Part shown: positions 41,011-53,206 of the stretch, piece by piece | How positions within the stretch are numbered: the stretch's first letter is position 1 | Layout: every line of letters starts with the position of its first letter | Source: Nageia nagi | Lineage: Eukaryota > Pinophyta | Direction of reading: 5' to 3' | NCBI GenBank assembly: GCA_050084985.1 | Contig: JBITNC010000001.1 | Span: 138,136,001 to 138,200,000 of the forward strand | Length of the DNA: 64,000 nt | The notes under the pieces: generated by a model | Told to the model about the DNA's origin: nothing | The model's database searches: none | What the model saw: only the letters and a program-made list of their open reading frames with translations | Made by a program: the position numbers and the translations under genes

Positions 41011-41689
41011 CTGAACTTGCTTTCAATTTGATCAACAAATCTGGGAGGGGGAATTGGCATCCTTGAACCAATCCCCCCCTCACCTCCATTTTTTAGTTGC
41101 ATTCCAATTTGTTGTGGCAGGTGACCTGTTTTTTTTTGTGAGATCCGAAGTGGTGTATGCTTTGAAGACGTTGGGAAAGGAAGATTGATCTTCTTGTATC
41201 TGTTGGGCATCTGCACTTCCTCTAACGGATCTACCTATCCCTCTTGATGTAGTTGTTCATGGGTGGAATTCTTCTTGGCAGCACTGTGTTTGGATCTGCC
41301 ACTTTATCTCATGGCCTCTTGTTTTCGTTTCATATACGCCTCCTTTCATGGTGAAGATCCACGCTCCCTTTGACCTCTTGCTGTCTTTTCACTCAGCCCT
41401 CACGGCTCTGCGTTGTGTGTGGCCAGCAGTGATTGTTTATCTGTGGCTAAGTGTTTTTGAGACTTTCAGACCTACAGTTTAAGCTCTAGTGTTCCATGGC
41501 AGCAGCCCTCACGGTGGTCTTCAGATCTGCTAACGGGCTTCCATGCTGATCCTGACTGGTTCAATTTTTTGGTGCATTGCGTGAGACATGTTGTGAGTGA
41601 ATGAGAATATCCAAATGGATGGGTGAATGAGAATATAAACATGCAATTTACACAATAGTGTAAGTTATAGTTTGCCATTAATGTTGATT

Positions 41690-42300
41690 TTGTTGATGAA
41701 GTTAAATTGGATGTGATACCTCTTGAAATTTGTGGCATAGTGTTGAGAAGTACTTATTTATTTGATAGGAAAGCTATTTTATATCAGAAAGAGAATAAAT
41801 ATCAACTTGTTAAGAATGGTAAATATTTTATTGTAAAGTATCATATGAGTAGAAGTGATCTTCCTTTTTATACAATGGAGAAAATAAAAAGATTATTTGA
41901 TTCTTCTCAAAATCTATCACTTATGGTGATGAGAGATCGAGACATTTTCTATCCAGGGTCATTATCATTAGCCATAGTGAAGAATAAAAATATCAATAAG
42001 ATAAATAAGACATGATATCATTATATGAGGACACATGATATAAAGGAGAGACATCCTTTTATACATCCTATAAACAAAATGGAAGTATAAGATCATGAAG
42101 GATCCTACTTGACATTTGCACTTGTTGGAGATCTTATTCCATGGAATCCTTGGATATTTTATGCATATCATCCATGGAAGGAGAGGTTGCGTGAGGTACT
42201 TTTGGAGACCATTATTCCTCATCCTTATCAACTCAAACCTTTTAGGGACTAAAAGACCCCTAATCGAGGAGGAGTGATTAAAATTGGATCATTAGAAACA
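41690..42300 (+). pseudogene. Ty3/gypsy-like protease-region fragment
   Basis: The frame from 41695 encodes LDVIPLEICGIVLRSTYLF, DRKAILYQKENKYQLVKNGK and a YHMSRSDLPFYTMEKIKRL stretch. It ends at TGA around 42013. I recognise VIPLEICGIVLGS-type text as the C-terminal part of retropepsin domains in plant gypsy elements. After the stop, another frame gives LVGDLIPWNPWIFYAYHPWK and ERLREVLLETIIPHPYQLKP, of unknown identity. The RT is missing. Confidence 0.45.
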
Positions 42301-43560
42301 TATTTTTCAAATCAAAGTGCTTGATATCCTCTTCCCAATACAACTGATGGCATAAAAATATGACACATGGTGTAGAAGATATGTGTTTTGAAGGAATAAA
42401 TAAATTTGAAAGAAAATCAACATTTTGATACCACATTTGGAGGAATGGGATTTCTTTGGACAAGTTGGAAACCAAGTGGATGCTTGTATCAATAAACGAT
42501 AATCAACACACTTATAAACATAATGGTGATGCCAACAACAAGTTTGACAATAGGTTCGATCAACATTGACAATATGGATTCCAAGGTGGATATGGTGGAT
42601 CCATTAATGAATCAACAAATCATTCAAGATTCTATGCACCTATGTTGCCACATGTTGACATGAGGGGAGGTTTTCCCTATTATGGGCCTCATGATTTTGG
42701 TCGTATTTAGTTTGTTTGGTGTATGTTAACAATATATTTAGTAGGTGTTAAACATTAAAACAAAATAAAATCTCTTATAACTAATAAGTTATATTAATTA
42801 TAAAATCAAAACTAAATACCTAAAATATATAAAAATGGCCAATTTGAATTTTGAAAGGAGAATAAGATCAAAACAAAAAAAAAAATATTATTGTAATCTT
42901 TTTACCCATTCTTAGCCCCTTATGTGTTATAAAAGGAGTCTTGATGAGGTGAAAATAAAGGAGTGTAGAATATGGGAAGAGCGTAGATAGGATAAAAGTT
43001 TTATGGGATTCAAGAGGGACTCTATTGTACTATCTTTATAGATAGATAAATAGTTTTCTTTTAACATCCTTTTAAACCCATTAGTCCTATCAAATTTTAT
43101 CTAGAAGTAAATATATATCAATTAAGTATTCAAACATGTATTTCTCATATAAAGAAACTATTGAACAATACATAAATATTCCAAGAAAAAATAGATACTC
43201 CCAAGGATAATTGACCACAATCACTCACAGCAAGCCAATGAAAATAAATCATTAAAACAAGATTCTAGAACTAGTTCAAGCATAATATGATGTTGTTTGT
43301 TAAAACCTTAAAACAATAACTTATAACCTTTTATTAGGGGAGTTAAGAGGCAAGTGACATGTAAAGGCACCCACATTAAGCATCTCAAGTTCTACTCCCA
43401 CCCCCTATATTGGTGGTATTTAAAAACACTTGATAGGTCCTACAAACCAATAACTTTAAAGGGCATTAAACATTGACTTTACCTTTATTAGTGTTTGACA
43501 AAATATTAGAAAAAATATTTGAAATTTTAATAGTAAAAAAAATTGTAAAATATGGAGTAG
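42301..43560. other. Intergenic interval, no gene seen
   Basis: AT-rich sequence with stop codons in all frames. A TTATAAAAGGAGTCTTGATG phrase at 42929 resembles an LTR TATA region, but neither ends nor a partner are visible. Confidence 0.4.
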
Positions 43561-43687
43561 GGTACTTGATGTTGGCTTGACAACAAGGAATCTTGTAGTA
43601 GGGATTTTGTTATTGGCCTGATAACAAGAAATCCCATAGTGGGAAATTCACTACCTACTTGGTAATAAGGAATTCTATAACAATGGA
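43561..43687. repeat. Three tandem ~42-bp hairpin units
   Basis: Three consecutive units (43561-43600, 43601-43642, 43643-43687) share a (G/C)TTG(G/A)-type centre flanked by GATTTTGTTAT/ATAACAAGAAATC-type arms. The middle unit is an almost perfect inverted repeat: GGGATTTTGTTAT, a 7-nt loop, ATAACAAGAAATCCC. Confidence 0.7.
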
Positions 43688-45053
43688 GGACGAATTTAGC
43701 TTTCCTATCTATAGGAAGTAGGTAAATTTGGTTGATGAATCGATAAGTCTATGTCAATTACATAGTATTGGCTCATACATGCATGCATCACTTACTTATC
43801 TCCCACATGACAATGTGACCCAATTCTATATTTTAAGTGCTTATCTAAGGAGGAAGCTCATCCCACACAAACCCTGCACTTGAATTATGCCTTGTAAATG
43901 AAAGATAATACTATAGGATAGTAAGAGTTATGGAAGTGAACTTATGGAGATCTCTAAAAGCGAGGAGTATGCCATGCATGTAGGTGAAGTTTCCTACCAT
44001 ATCCAAAGCCCGACGAAGGAGGTAGACATGATCAAGGTGGGGATGAACCCTAAAGGTCTTTAGGAATGATACACTCTTGAATTGCTAAAATGAGACAAAG
44101 CCATGGTGGAGGAAGTTCTAACTTCAGGATTAAAGATGCAAGCCATGATGGGTGAATCCTTAAACAAATATAAATGATCCTTATTAGAATGCATGGGAGA
44201 ACTAATGAGCTTGAACACTAGATGGGGGAGATGTGAACTTGTGTTTTATTTTTGTTGTCTAATGTTTAGTTTGATGGGGAAAATATTGTTGGGTTCAATA
44301 CCTTGTCTAATCATTCCTTACTTAGATGTGAACCTTGCTATTGTTTAAACAAATTCCTCCTTGTTGTACTCATTAATACATTATATTGCATTTCATGTTG
44401 ATTTACTTATTCATTTATGAATGCATTTGACATTTATAGGAAAAAATAGCTTTAAGTAAAATTGATTGTAGAATGTATTGAAAATTACTTCTATTTGATT
44501 CATTGTATCTCTGCATGCACATACTTGAATTCATATTTAACTACTAAAATTGTATCCTCCAACATTTTTAACATGTTTTCATGCATTGATTGTTATTGTT
44601 ATTTTCATCAATAGAAGAAACTCTAATTAAGATATACTCCTTCAAGAATTATTTGATATATTGTTATCCACACATTGTAATATTGTTGAGACAAAAGAAA
44701 ATAAAGAATATTACCCTTGAAAGAGAGATTTTGTTCTTAGTGTTGAGATTTTGATCTTACCATCATCCAATTGAAAAAATTGATAATTTTTGTTGCTAAG
44801 ATTTTCTTTTCATAAATTTTTTTTCCAAAAAATTGATATTTACTTTTTGTGTGGACAAATTTTCACTTAAATATTATTTTCTTCTTATTTTTTTTTTTAA
44901 ATTTAAAATTGAATTATTAATTATTAAAATTGAAGAAATTATAGTCATAGACTGCTAAGCTTTACGGATAAAAAAATAGAAACCTATCACAATAACAATG
45001 TTCGAGCATTCAATCCTAAAACATCCATTCGTCGACATGGTTTTTATAATTGA

Positions 45054-45205
45054 TAAATAATTTACTTGTATTCCCAAAAAATTCAATCAAACATCACATT
45101 CTTGTATAAATACACAAATTTGTAAATCAAACTTCATAATTTACCAAAATTGGTTGAGCAATTGAATTGATTTTCAGTTGCATCATGTAATTCCCAAGGG
45201 GATTA
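45054..45205. repeat. Direct repeat, copy 1 (with 45431-45560)
   Basis: AATTTACTTGTATTCCCAAA, then ATCAATCAAA, then TGTAAATCAAACTTC, then TTACCAAAATTG recur in the same order at 45431-45560. The shared part is about 130-150 bp at visibly reduced identity, with a 377-bp offset. Confidence 0.7.
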
Positions 45206-45430
45206 ATCCCTACATTTTCGTGGGTCGCTGATAACAACAGCTTTAAAATATAAATTCAATCTGAGGTGATTTTTGGCTGTTTAGAAAAGGACTGGAATAA
45301 TGCGCCTCTGCCAAGTGTCCTTGCTGTATGCAGATGTTTGCATTCGAAATTGCTTGTTGAACCAAATTGATTGGGTGTAGTTTCGCAGGTTGATGGAGTC
45401 AACAATGATATTCAGGTCATTAGCCATCAA

Positions 45431-45560
45431 CAATAATTACTTGTATTGCCAAAATATCCAATCAAAATAAATGAGGCTGTAAATCAAACTTCTTAAATTA
45501 CCAAAATTGTTTATGCAACTGGTTTTAGCTGTGTCCTGAAATTCTCAGCAGACTGGTCTC
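45431..45560. repeat. Direct repeat, copy 2
   Basis: Partner of 45054-45205. It is shorter because the CATTCTTGTATAAATACACA segment of copy 1 is missing. Confidence 0.7.
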
Positions 45561-46835
45561 AAGTCTTGATAGCCCCTGCAATTGAATTAGGTCATTTCGG
45601 AATGTCTAAGCATATGTACTAGTATCATTTGAAGCAAAATCTTCATCAGAATTTTAGGATCATATTCAAAATTATCATTTTTCAGAATTATCTATCATTG
45701 GCCTTCTAGATATTTTTCTCTGTTTTTCATCTTATAAATTTGCATAACCATAATTTCTAGGTCCTGTATATTGTTATTAATTTATTTTTATTCTTTAAAT
45801 AAATAAATAGGCATATTTTAATATATTGCTTATTATTTTTGTATCTAGAAAATGGTGAATTTGACTGTTTGTTTTTTGTTTTCCACCAAAAATCTTAGAT
45901 TTTTTTTATGAATTCCACTGCTAAAATTGTTTTTCACTGAAACCTTAGATTTTATCAATATTTTTCTTAGATCTAATGAATCCTAACCACTCTAAAAGCT
46001 TGTCCAAATCATAGGTTTTTTGATGAACCCAATATTTTAGATTTAAAAGAAAAATCATTTAAGATCTAAAAAACTAGACCTGATCCAAAACCTTGTTAAA
46101 ATCTCATATCTGACCTTAGGCCATCATAACTTCATTATCTCATAATAATTTGAATATAGTTGAACACTGTTTTGAAGTTAACAGCATCAAAGAAGAATAC
46201 CAACTTTACAACACAATCAAAATGCTAAGAACCATTAGAATGCAAAGAACAATCAAAATAGTTAATATTAATGAAAATTGGACCAAATTAGGGTTGAGGT
46301 AATTGGACCAAATTACAATAACTAAAAATCATTTATAACATTTACTTAAGTTACTAAAAGCTGTAATCTCTAAACTTAATCATGCAAATAGAAAATAAAA
46401 CAAATATTTCATTTTTCAATTGAGGAGGGGTAGAAAACCTAGGAGAGAAAATAGGGTTTCTTGTGAATCCTTCATCTTACCATAGATTGAATGGATAGGA
46501 TTGTCCTGGATGCCAAAATGGTTTTCAATCTAGTTTAGGGAAAAAGAATGATGGAGGGAGTCATGGTTGGAGGAAAACAAGTGGAGGAATGGTAGCAGCA
46601 GCGGTTGTCATGCTGCCCATTTCTCACCAGATTTGAAAGAAAAATTTGTATTATTATTTCAATCCAACCTTCATCATGAGATTCTTGATGTTTTTGGAGC
46701 TTCCTTATGTTGGGAATGCAAATAAGTTGACAATGATGTCTTTGACTTTACCCATTGTTTTCACATTCAATGAATCCATCTGGAAATAAGCATCTTCACA
46801 TTTAGTAAAATTCAGTTTCAAAATATGAACCACTT

Positions 46836-47174
46836 TCAAGGCATGATATTATCCATAGCCCCCGAGTCTAGGATACAATTGCACAATTTTCTGTTATTCA
46901 CCCATAGAGATATATAAAATTGGGGTAGCCTAGCCAAATTTTGATGGGCTACATAAACTTGTTTGCTAATATTGACTTTTTCCATTATCAAATTCACACG
47001 TATTTTAGTAAGCTTAATTACATCAAAGAGTTCTTTCATAGTTTGAGGATCGTTTTGCAAGATTGAAATATTAGTAGTCTTATTGGAAAAATCTTCTACA
47101 ACACTATATTTTGAACATGAGGGATCTTTCTTATTCTTCTTAGTTTGTATTTCTTTGGATTTCATCTGAGCCAT
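46836..47174 (-). pseudogene. Gypsy gag-protease fragment
   Basis: A 113-codon minus-strand frame begins MAQMKSKEIQTKKNKKDPS, passes through a Thr/Lys-rich linker and ends LPQFYISLWVNNRKLCNCIL followed by DSGAMDNIMP at the 3' edge. DSGA is the retropepsin catalytic motif (D-[ST]-G-A), here with the usual hydrophobic lead-in. The rest of pol is not found on the minus strand below 46836. The gypsy element at 47307 begins just beside it, so this may be an older element that was interrupted. Confidence 0.6.
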
Positions 47175-47306
47175 GTCCTGTTGTCAAGTTTGAAGTTTTA
47201 TTTAGGACTTAATCATCATGATATAGCATTTAGAATATTCATTGGTATCTTGAAAGAAATTTTCTGGCATATTCTCGTTGTTTTCTTCCTATAGCGAATT
47301 TGGTTC

Positions 47307-48312
47307 TGGATTTAAATTAGTAGTATGGGTCCCAACACTCACTTAAGTTGTCTTGTTGACAATAAAGAATAATAGCCCTTAGATCTTATGTTTTGATAAG
47401 ATATAATCTCAGCCATTGATTGAAATCAATGGCCAATATCTAATCTATTATTAGGGTTGTTATTATAAGAGAAGATATTTTAATCTCTTCATGAAGATCA
47501 ATGGCTAGGATCTATTCTCTCATTGATTTTTGCTATAAAAAAAGAAGAGGGTTTCATTTGTAACCCTAGACTTGGAAGAATATGTTATTTTGGTAGAATA
47601 TTGTTGTGGCCAACAAGTTCTTTGGGTTCTTGCATTTTGCAAGAGATTTTGGGGTTCCCATTGGATCACACCATTGGAGGCTAGAGGGCTAAAACCCTAG
47701 AGAGAACTACCGAACCATTGTGACAAATTTATTCCAAGGCTTGTATTTGAGCTTAAATTGTTGAGAATCTGGACAACAATCAGATCTAAAGAAAGAGATC
47801 GTTAAAGCTACAATTTTGTGCTTGTTTGAAGGAGCCACACCCTCAAGGTGTGATGTCAGCTCTAGAGGGGCCTTATTGCTGTGTTTGAAGATCATACTTG
47901 CCTTGTGGAGGCCATTTCCAACCGTTCCTATCATTGGAATTTTCTGTTTAACACCAGATCCGTTTACTTGGCCATTTGTAGCCAATAATTTGTGCCCTAA
48001 GGGTCAAATCTGTTGTTTTGTTGGCAAAAGTTCCTGTTTCATTAACCCATTTGGGGTAAATCAGAATTGTGTTGCATCATTTGCTGGTAATAAAAGTCAA
48101 TTTTTTGTGCAAAAATCTGCAGACTTTCAGTAAATTTTCCTAGTCTAAATATTTAAAATATTTGTCTAACAATTGGAGGGTTTGCTTGGAATAATATTTC
48201 CTTTCATCTAAAAATAAAATTACAATTTTTGAACAATGAAAGTTGTAGAGCTCATCAACTAGGGTTTACTATTTCTGCAATTTTCTGTTTAATTTCAGCA
48301 AGGTTTACTTCA
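47307..48312 (+). repeat. Left LTR of the gypsy derivative (probably 5'-truncated)
   Basis: The sequence from TGGATTTAAATTAGTAGTAT to ...GGTTTACTTCA aligns with 50748-51778. It contains GCTATAAAAAAAGAAGAG at 47532 and a R-U5 stretch with several CTTGTTTGAAGG-type words. It ends in CA directly before the primer-binding site. Confidence 0.85.
47534..47541 (+). promoter_or_regulatory. LTR TATA box (left)
   Basis: TATAAAAA in the left LTR, about 780 bp from its 3' end. The identical box is at 50979-50986 in the right LTR. Confidence 0.65.
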
Positions 48313-48313
48313 G

Positions 48314-48329
48314 TGGTATCAGAGCCACT
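48314..48329 (+). other. Primer-binding site
   Basis: TGGTATCAGAGCCACT is complementary to the 3' end of plant initiator-Met tRNA, the standard primer for gypsy and copia elements. It starts one base after the left LTR. Confidence 0.9.
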
Positions 48330-48348
48330 TTTCTTGTCAGCTGTGTAG

Positions 48349-49886
48349 TTGATGGTGCAAACCAAAAATCAAAGTAAATCATATCAGCTAGAAGTTGAAT
48401 CTAAAATGGCAAGTGGATCTAGAATTGAGAGTATTGATCCAAAAAGAAATAAGGAAATGGAAGAGTTGGCAAATATGATACAAACCAGTGTTCTAGTTGG
48501 ATTGCAATCTAGCTTACCCGGCATCATTACTCAAGTAATGGCGCAGCTAGGGCAACAACGAATTCAGCCTAGTCATGAAGATGAGGCTGAAATTAACAAT
48601 GCAAAAGAGAGGGTGACAACAATACAAGGAGGAGGTTCTCAAGCAAGTGTAAGACAACAAAGTTCCAGGGGATTTTGGAAGCCATCTACACCTATATTTA
48701 TTCAGTCCAATGTGCAAAAAGCTGAAGCTATTGAACTTGAAATGCCAGATGAAGAAATGGAAATCCTTGTTGCAACTTATACATCCAAAGACAAAAACTT
48801 GAAGAACAAAATTTCCTTTGAAGGATATCTTGAGTTGAAGAACACAATTTCCTTCGAAGGATATCTTGAGTTGAAGGGCAAACAACCTGGTGGAAGGAGG
48901 TCATGTGGAAATGGAGACAAGGGAGGAGATTTGCAATACAAAGTGGGTAAGTTGACTCTTCCTTTCTTTGATGGAAATGTAGGGCTTGGTTACAGAAAGT
49001 GCAAACTTATATTTCTCTCAAGCCTATGGTTGAAAACGAGGTAGTTAAATATGCAACCCTTCATCTTGATGGCATTGTATATGAATCGTGGCATTATGGT
49101 TTGATTATTAAAGGTAATGGTTCTATTGATTCTTTTGAAGTATTTGCAAATAAACTTTTGGACAGATTTGAAAGGAAAGATTCTAATGAGTTTTTTGAAG
49201 AGTTAGCTACTATTAGACAAAAAACTATAGTTGCTAGTTATGTTGAGGAATTTCAGAAAATCAGTTATGGTGACGAATGTGGCTGAAGATAGGATAGTCT
49301 ATTGTTTTGTAAAAGGACTATTTGACCCTCATAGGGGTTGGGTGAAGGCTTTCAAGCCTAACCCTTGATGAAGCTATTGGGACAACTTTGGATCTTGAAT
49401 CATCATCTAGTGGTAGCAAACCTAGGCGGGGACAGCTAACCAAATTTGGACAGCAACTCAAGTTTGGACGGCCATCAAATTCTTATTTGATCTTACCATT
49501 CCAACAAGAAAACTACCAAGGAAATAGGCCCATGCCTAATTCTCTGCCAAATCAGAAAAATGGACAACAATGGGGGCAAGCAAGCAAACAAAATCAAAAT
49601 CAGCAAGAAGGAAGATTGGATGAGGCCACTAGAAGATACCTATAACAGAAAGGTTTGTGTTTTCATTGCAAACAGCCATGGAGCCGCACCCATAGGTGCC
49701 TTGGTAAAGGGTAACATTATGCAGTTGAATTTTATGTGCCCAATAATGATGAGACAACAAATGAAAATGAAGATACAAAATGTACATATGAAGACACTGA
49801 TTTTGCTGCATTTGAGATGGCACAACCATCACAATAGCCCTCCAAGGAAGATAAGGAGTCAAATTTGGAAGAGGGAAAACAATTGA
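48349..49886 (+). pseudogene. Gypsy gag with zinc knuckle (frameshifted)
   Basis: Gag begins near 48349-48406 (MVQTKNQ or the internal MASGSRIESIDPKRNKEMEE). It runs open to 49044, shifts frame near 49000 and continues as YISLKPMVENEVVKYATLHL, DSFEVFANKLLDRFERKDSN and YVEEFQK to 49286, the retrotransposon gag core. After another shift come AEDRIVYCFVKGLFDPHRGW and a Gln/Asn-rich tail. An in-frame TAA precedes LCFHCKQPWSRTHRC (about 49655), a CCHC zinc knuckle. A 12-codon stretch at 48801-48836 is tandemly duplicated at 48837-48872. Confidence 0.85.
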
Positions 49887-49889
49887 TTA

Positions 49890-50215
49890 CATTAGCTACT
49901 CTCTCTAGCTCAACCCAACAATACTTTACCATCAAAGTTCCAGGACAAATTGTTGGTGAATCTATTATTGTGTTGATTGATGGTGGAGCAACCCTCAACT
50001 TCATTGATGAAGGTTTAGTGGAATGAAAAGGACTTAAGGTAGGGACATTCCTTGGTTTTAGAGTAGCATTGGCAAATGGACACATATCTACTTGCAACAA
50101 AGTGGTGGAGCAATTGGAACTTATCATAGGGGACTATAAAGTAACTACAATTTTTTATGTATTTTCTATTGGTGGCAATCCACAGTGGTTTTGGGGGAAC
50201 AATGATGGAGTACTT
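49890..50215 (+). pseudogene. Gypsy protease segment
   Basis: Encodes STQQYFTIKVPGQIVGESII and VLIDGGATLNFIDEGLVE. DGGAT stands where retropepsins normally have D-[ST]-G-A. The segment continues to about GNPQWFWG. The stop after GLVE and the altered active-site triplet indicate a dead enzyme. Confidence 0.72.
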
Positions 50216-50339
50216 TGGAAGACACCTTCATCAACTATAGCACATTAGAGCTTAAATTCAAATTTGGTGGGAAGATAGTTGTCTTCAAGGGACTCTTGGA
50301 TCAACCTTCTACACAAGGGACAACAAACAAAATGGAAGG

Positions 50340-50452
50340 AATTGACGATGGCATCAATAAATATCTAGTCAAATGGAAGGGTTTTCTTGAAGGGTTGGCT
50401 ACATTAGCACCCAATTGCTTGGGGACAAGGAATTTGGGAGGGTTGGACTTGT
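50340..50452 (+). pseudogene. Chromodomain-like tail of a deleted integrase
   Basis: Encodes INKYLVKWKGFLEGLA and, after a shift, an LGDKEFGRVGL-type end. YLVKWKG is the hallmark of the chromodomain at the C-terminus of chromovirus integrases. Its position only about 100 bp after the protease segment shows that the whole RT-RNaseH-IN core has been removed. Confidence 0.75.
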
Positions 50453-51778
50453 AATGTCGCTAAATTTATTTCCAACTTGTATATATTGTAAAAATGGGTT
50501 TAAGTGTGTTAGTAAACCTCTAGGTGGAGGCCATTCAACCCTTGGACATCATTTATGGTGTTTTGCAATATTTTGTTGTAAATATGAGAGTTATATAGGT
50601 TAATAAGTGTGTTTTGATAAATTTTAATGTTAGTATATGGGTTAATAGAGTTAGTTATGGTGTTAGGAGGGTTTTTGTGGCAAAAATGCTACCATATTAA
50701 ATGCTTTTGGCAAAGTGACATTTTTAACAAGGATTAATGTAAATGATTGGATTAAATAAGTAGTATTGGTCCCAACAATCACCTAAGTTGTCTTGTTGAC
50801 AAGAAAGAATAATAGCGCTTAGATCTTATGTTTTGATAAGATATAATCTCAACCATTGATTGGAATCAATGGCCAATATCTAATCTATTATTAGGGTTGT
50901 TATTAGAAGAGAAGATATTTTAATCTTAACTCTTCATGAAGATCAATGGCTAGGATCTATTCTCTCGTTGATTTTTGCTATAAAAAAAGAAGAGGGTTTC
51001 ATTTGTAACCCTATACTTGGAAGAATATGTTATTTTGGGAGAATATTGTTGTGGCCAACAAGTTCTTTGGGTTCTTGCATTTTGCAAAAGATTTTGGGGT
51101 TCCCGTTGGATCACACCATTGGAGGCTAGAGGGGTAAAACCCTAGAGCTAACTACCCAACCATTGTGACAAATCCATTCCAGGATTTGTATTTGAGCTTA
51201 AATTGTTGAGAATCTAGACAACAATCAGATCTAAAGAAAGAGATCAACAAAGTTGCAATTTTGTGCTTGTTTGAAGGAGCCACACCCTCAAGGTGTGATG
51301 TCAGCCCTAGAGGGGCATTATTGTTGTGTTTGAAGATCATACTTGCCTTGTGGAGGCCATTTCCAGCTGTTCCCACAGTTGGAATTTTCTGTTTAAGACC
51401 AGATCCGTTTACTTGGCCATTTCTAGCCAAGAATTTGTGCCCTAGGGCCCGGATTTGCTGTTTTGTTGGTAAAGTTTCCTGTTTCAATTTCATTAACCCA
51501 TTTGGGGTAGATCAGAACTATGCTGCATCATTTATTGGTAATAAACATCAGTTTGCTGCAATCTCTTGTGTAAAAATATATTAGTAATTTTTCTTGGTCT
51601 CAATATTTACTATATTTGGTTAACAATTGGAGGGTTTGCTTGAAATAATATTTCCTTTCATCTAAAAATAAAATTAGAATTTTTGAATGGTGAAAGTTGT
51701 AGATCTCACCAACTAGGGTTTACTGTCTCTACAATTTTTTGTAACATTTTCTGATAAATTTCAGCAAAGTTTATTTCA
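50450..51778 (+). repeat. Right LTR of the gypsy derivative
   Basis: It starts TGTAATGTCGC after a purine-rich tract (GGAATTTGGGAGGGTTGGA) and ends ...GTTTATTTCA. Positions 50748-51778 align with the left LTR; 50450-50747 have no counterpart there. Confidence 0.78.
50979..50986 (+). promoter_or_regulatory. LTR TATA box (right)
   Basis: TATAAAAA, same context as 47534-47541. Confidence 0.65.
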
Positions 51779-53206
51779 TTTTTCTAGAAAATGATGATAA
51801 TAACATAAGGAATACATTTTTTTAATGTTATAAATGAGAACCCATGGGCCAAGGACAAATAATACTCATTTTTGTAGTTAATGGAGTAAGATTGTAACTC
51901 TTGTATAATACAAGTTATCAATAATGATCAATAAGAAATTTTCAAAACCAATGAACATCATTCACCTAAAAAGATACTATGCTTGAACTTTGATCTTTTA
52001 CTTTAATATATTGTTTGCTTTGCCTCTACATTTTCATACTATAGTATAGGTTGTACCATACATTTTCATGCTTTCGTGCACTCCAAGACCCCTTCTCTTC
52101 TGCATGCTTTGGAACCAAGAACTCAAAAACACATGTTTTGGGCTTAGACATCTACATAATTGTGCCTTCCGAAAAATCTACAAAAATCAACTGTATATTT
52201 CAAATCTAGATTTTTATTTTCATTATCTTTTGAAATAACAAATGAAAATGATTATTTTTGCATGATCTACACATCATTTTCTACAACATTATTTATGTGG
52301 TTATCATTTTCTGCAATATCATTTCTACATTTATCATATTTTATATTATCATTTTCAGAATTGTCATGCTTTGAATTATCTTTTTTTGAATCATCAAAAT
52401 CTAAATTATCTGCTACCCCATTACAAAATTGTTAAGTATTATCTATGTTCTATATCTTTAATCTTCTAAATTGTTTGTGTCTCATCTTGCTGAATTATCT
52501 ATTACATAAATTGTTGAAGATTACCATATCATCGACTACATGATTTATCACTACTAATAAAGAGAGGTGCCTAATCACTATAAGACTTATCATATCCCTA
52601 TTAACCATCTAGGATAGGCAAATACACTTTCTCAATTATCTTTATTTTGTAGGTATCACACAAATATTGCTTTGAGCTTTTGTATTTTAGCACAAACTTC
52701 ACATGTAAGCTAAAATAAAAAGCATAATCAACATACCATTTGCTTTGCTCTAAAATAACATGGTCATCCAAGCTCTTGCTTGTCCTTATCAGCCTTTGGG
52801 TTAAGGATTAATCTATAGCCATATCATGACAGGTTCTTTATTTAGACAATAGCATAAGACTTCATGAAATTTTGTATCCTTCTTATTTTTGAATATGACT
52901 GTGAATTGTTGACCATATTCCAAAAGGGGCAAATTATAGAAACTTCAAATTGCATTTTGACTATTTAAAAAGGATTTTATTTAAGTGATTTGCTTGATTT
53001 ATGTAAAATATCAATTTGGGTAATTCTAGGCCAACTTAAAGGGAAATTCTCTAGGTTAGCATTATCTTATATGCACATTATTATACGATGGCTTCGCCTA
53101 GGTGAATGGAAATAGAAAATTTCTCAAACCCATACAAAACATCCCCAAGTGCTCTTTTTATACATGATCAACCAGGCTAAAAAAGAAGTAAACAATTATC
53201 ATTGAT
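51779..53206. other. Intergenic interval, no gene seen
   Basis: AT-rich. The open frame at 52160-52435 (+) consists of Phe/Ser/Leu from T-rich repeats (ATTTTCTACA, ATCATTTTC words every 20-30 bp) and is not credible as a protein. Confidence 0.5.

Larger units (their letters stand above)
43700..46830. other. Intergenic AT-rich interval
   Basis: No coding region is supported. It contains the two-copy repeat at 45054 and 45431, long A/T runs near 44870-44960, and several repeats of the word TTAGATTT around 45890-46050. Confidence 0.5.
47307..51778 (+). mobile_element. Chromovirus-type Ty3/gypsy derivative with large pol deletion
   Basis: Two direct repeats of about 1 kb (47307-48312, 50748-51778) flank an initiator-Met-type primer site (48314), gag, zinc knuckle, a protease segment and then, directly, a chromodomain-like tail. 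RT, RNase H and integrase are absent. The right LTR probably starts at 50450 (TGTAATGTCGC after a purine-rich GGGAGGGTTGGA), so the left LTR looks 5'-truncated by about 300 bp. The LTR copies differ by only a few percent by eye. No target duplication could be matched. Both LTRs carry a TATA box. Confidence 0.85.

Noticed and set aside
52160-52435. 91-codon plus-strand open frame
   Set aside because: Composed of Phe/Ser/Leu codons from ATTTTC-type repeats; no evidence of coding.
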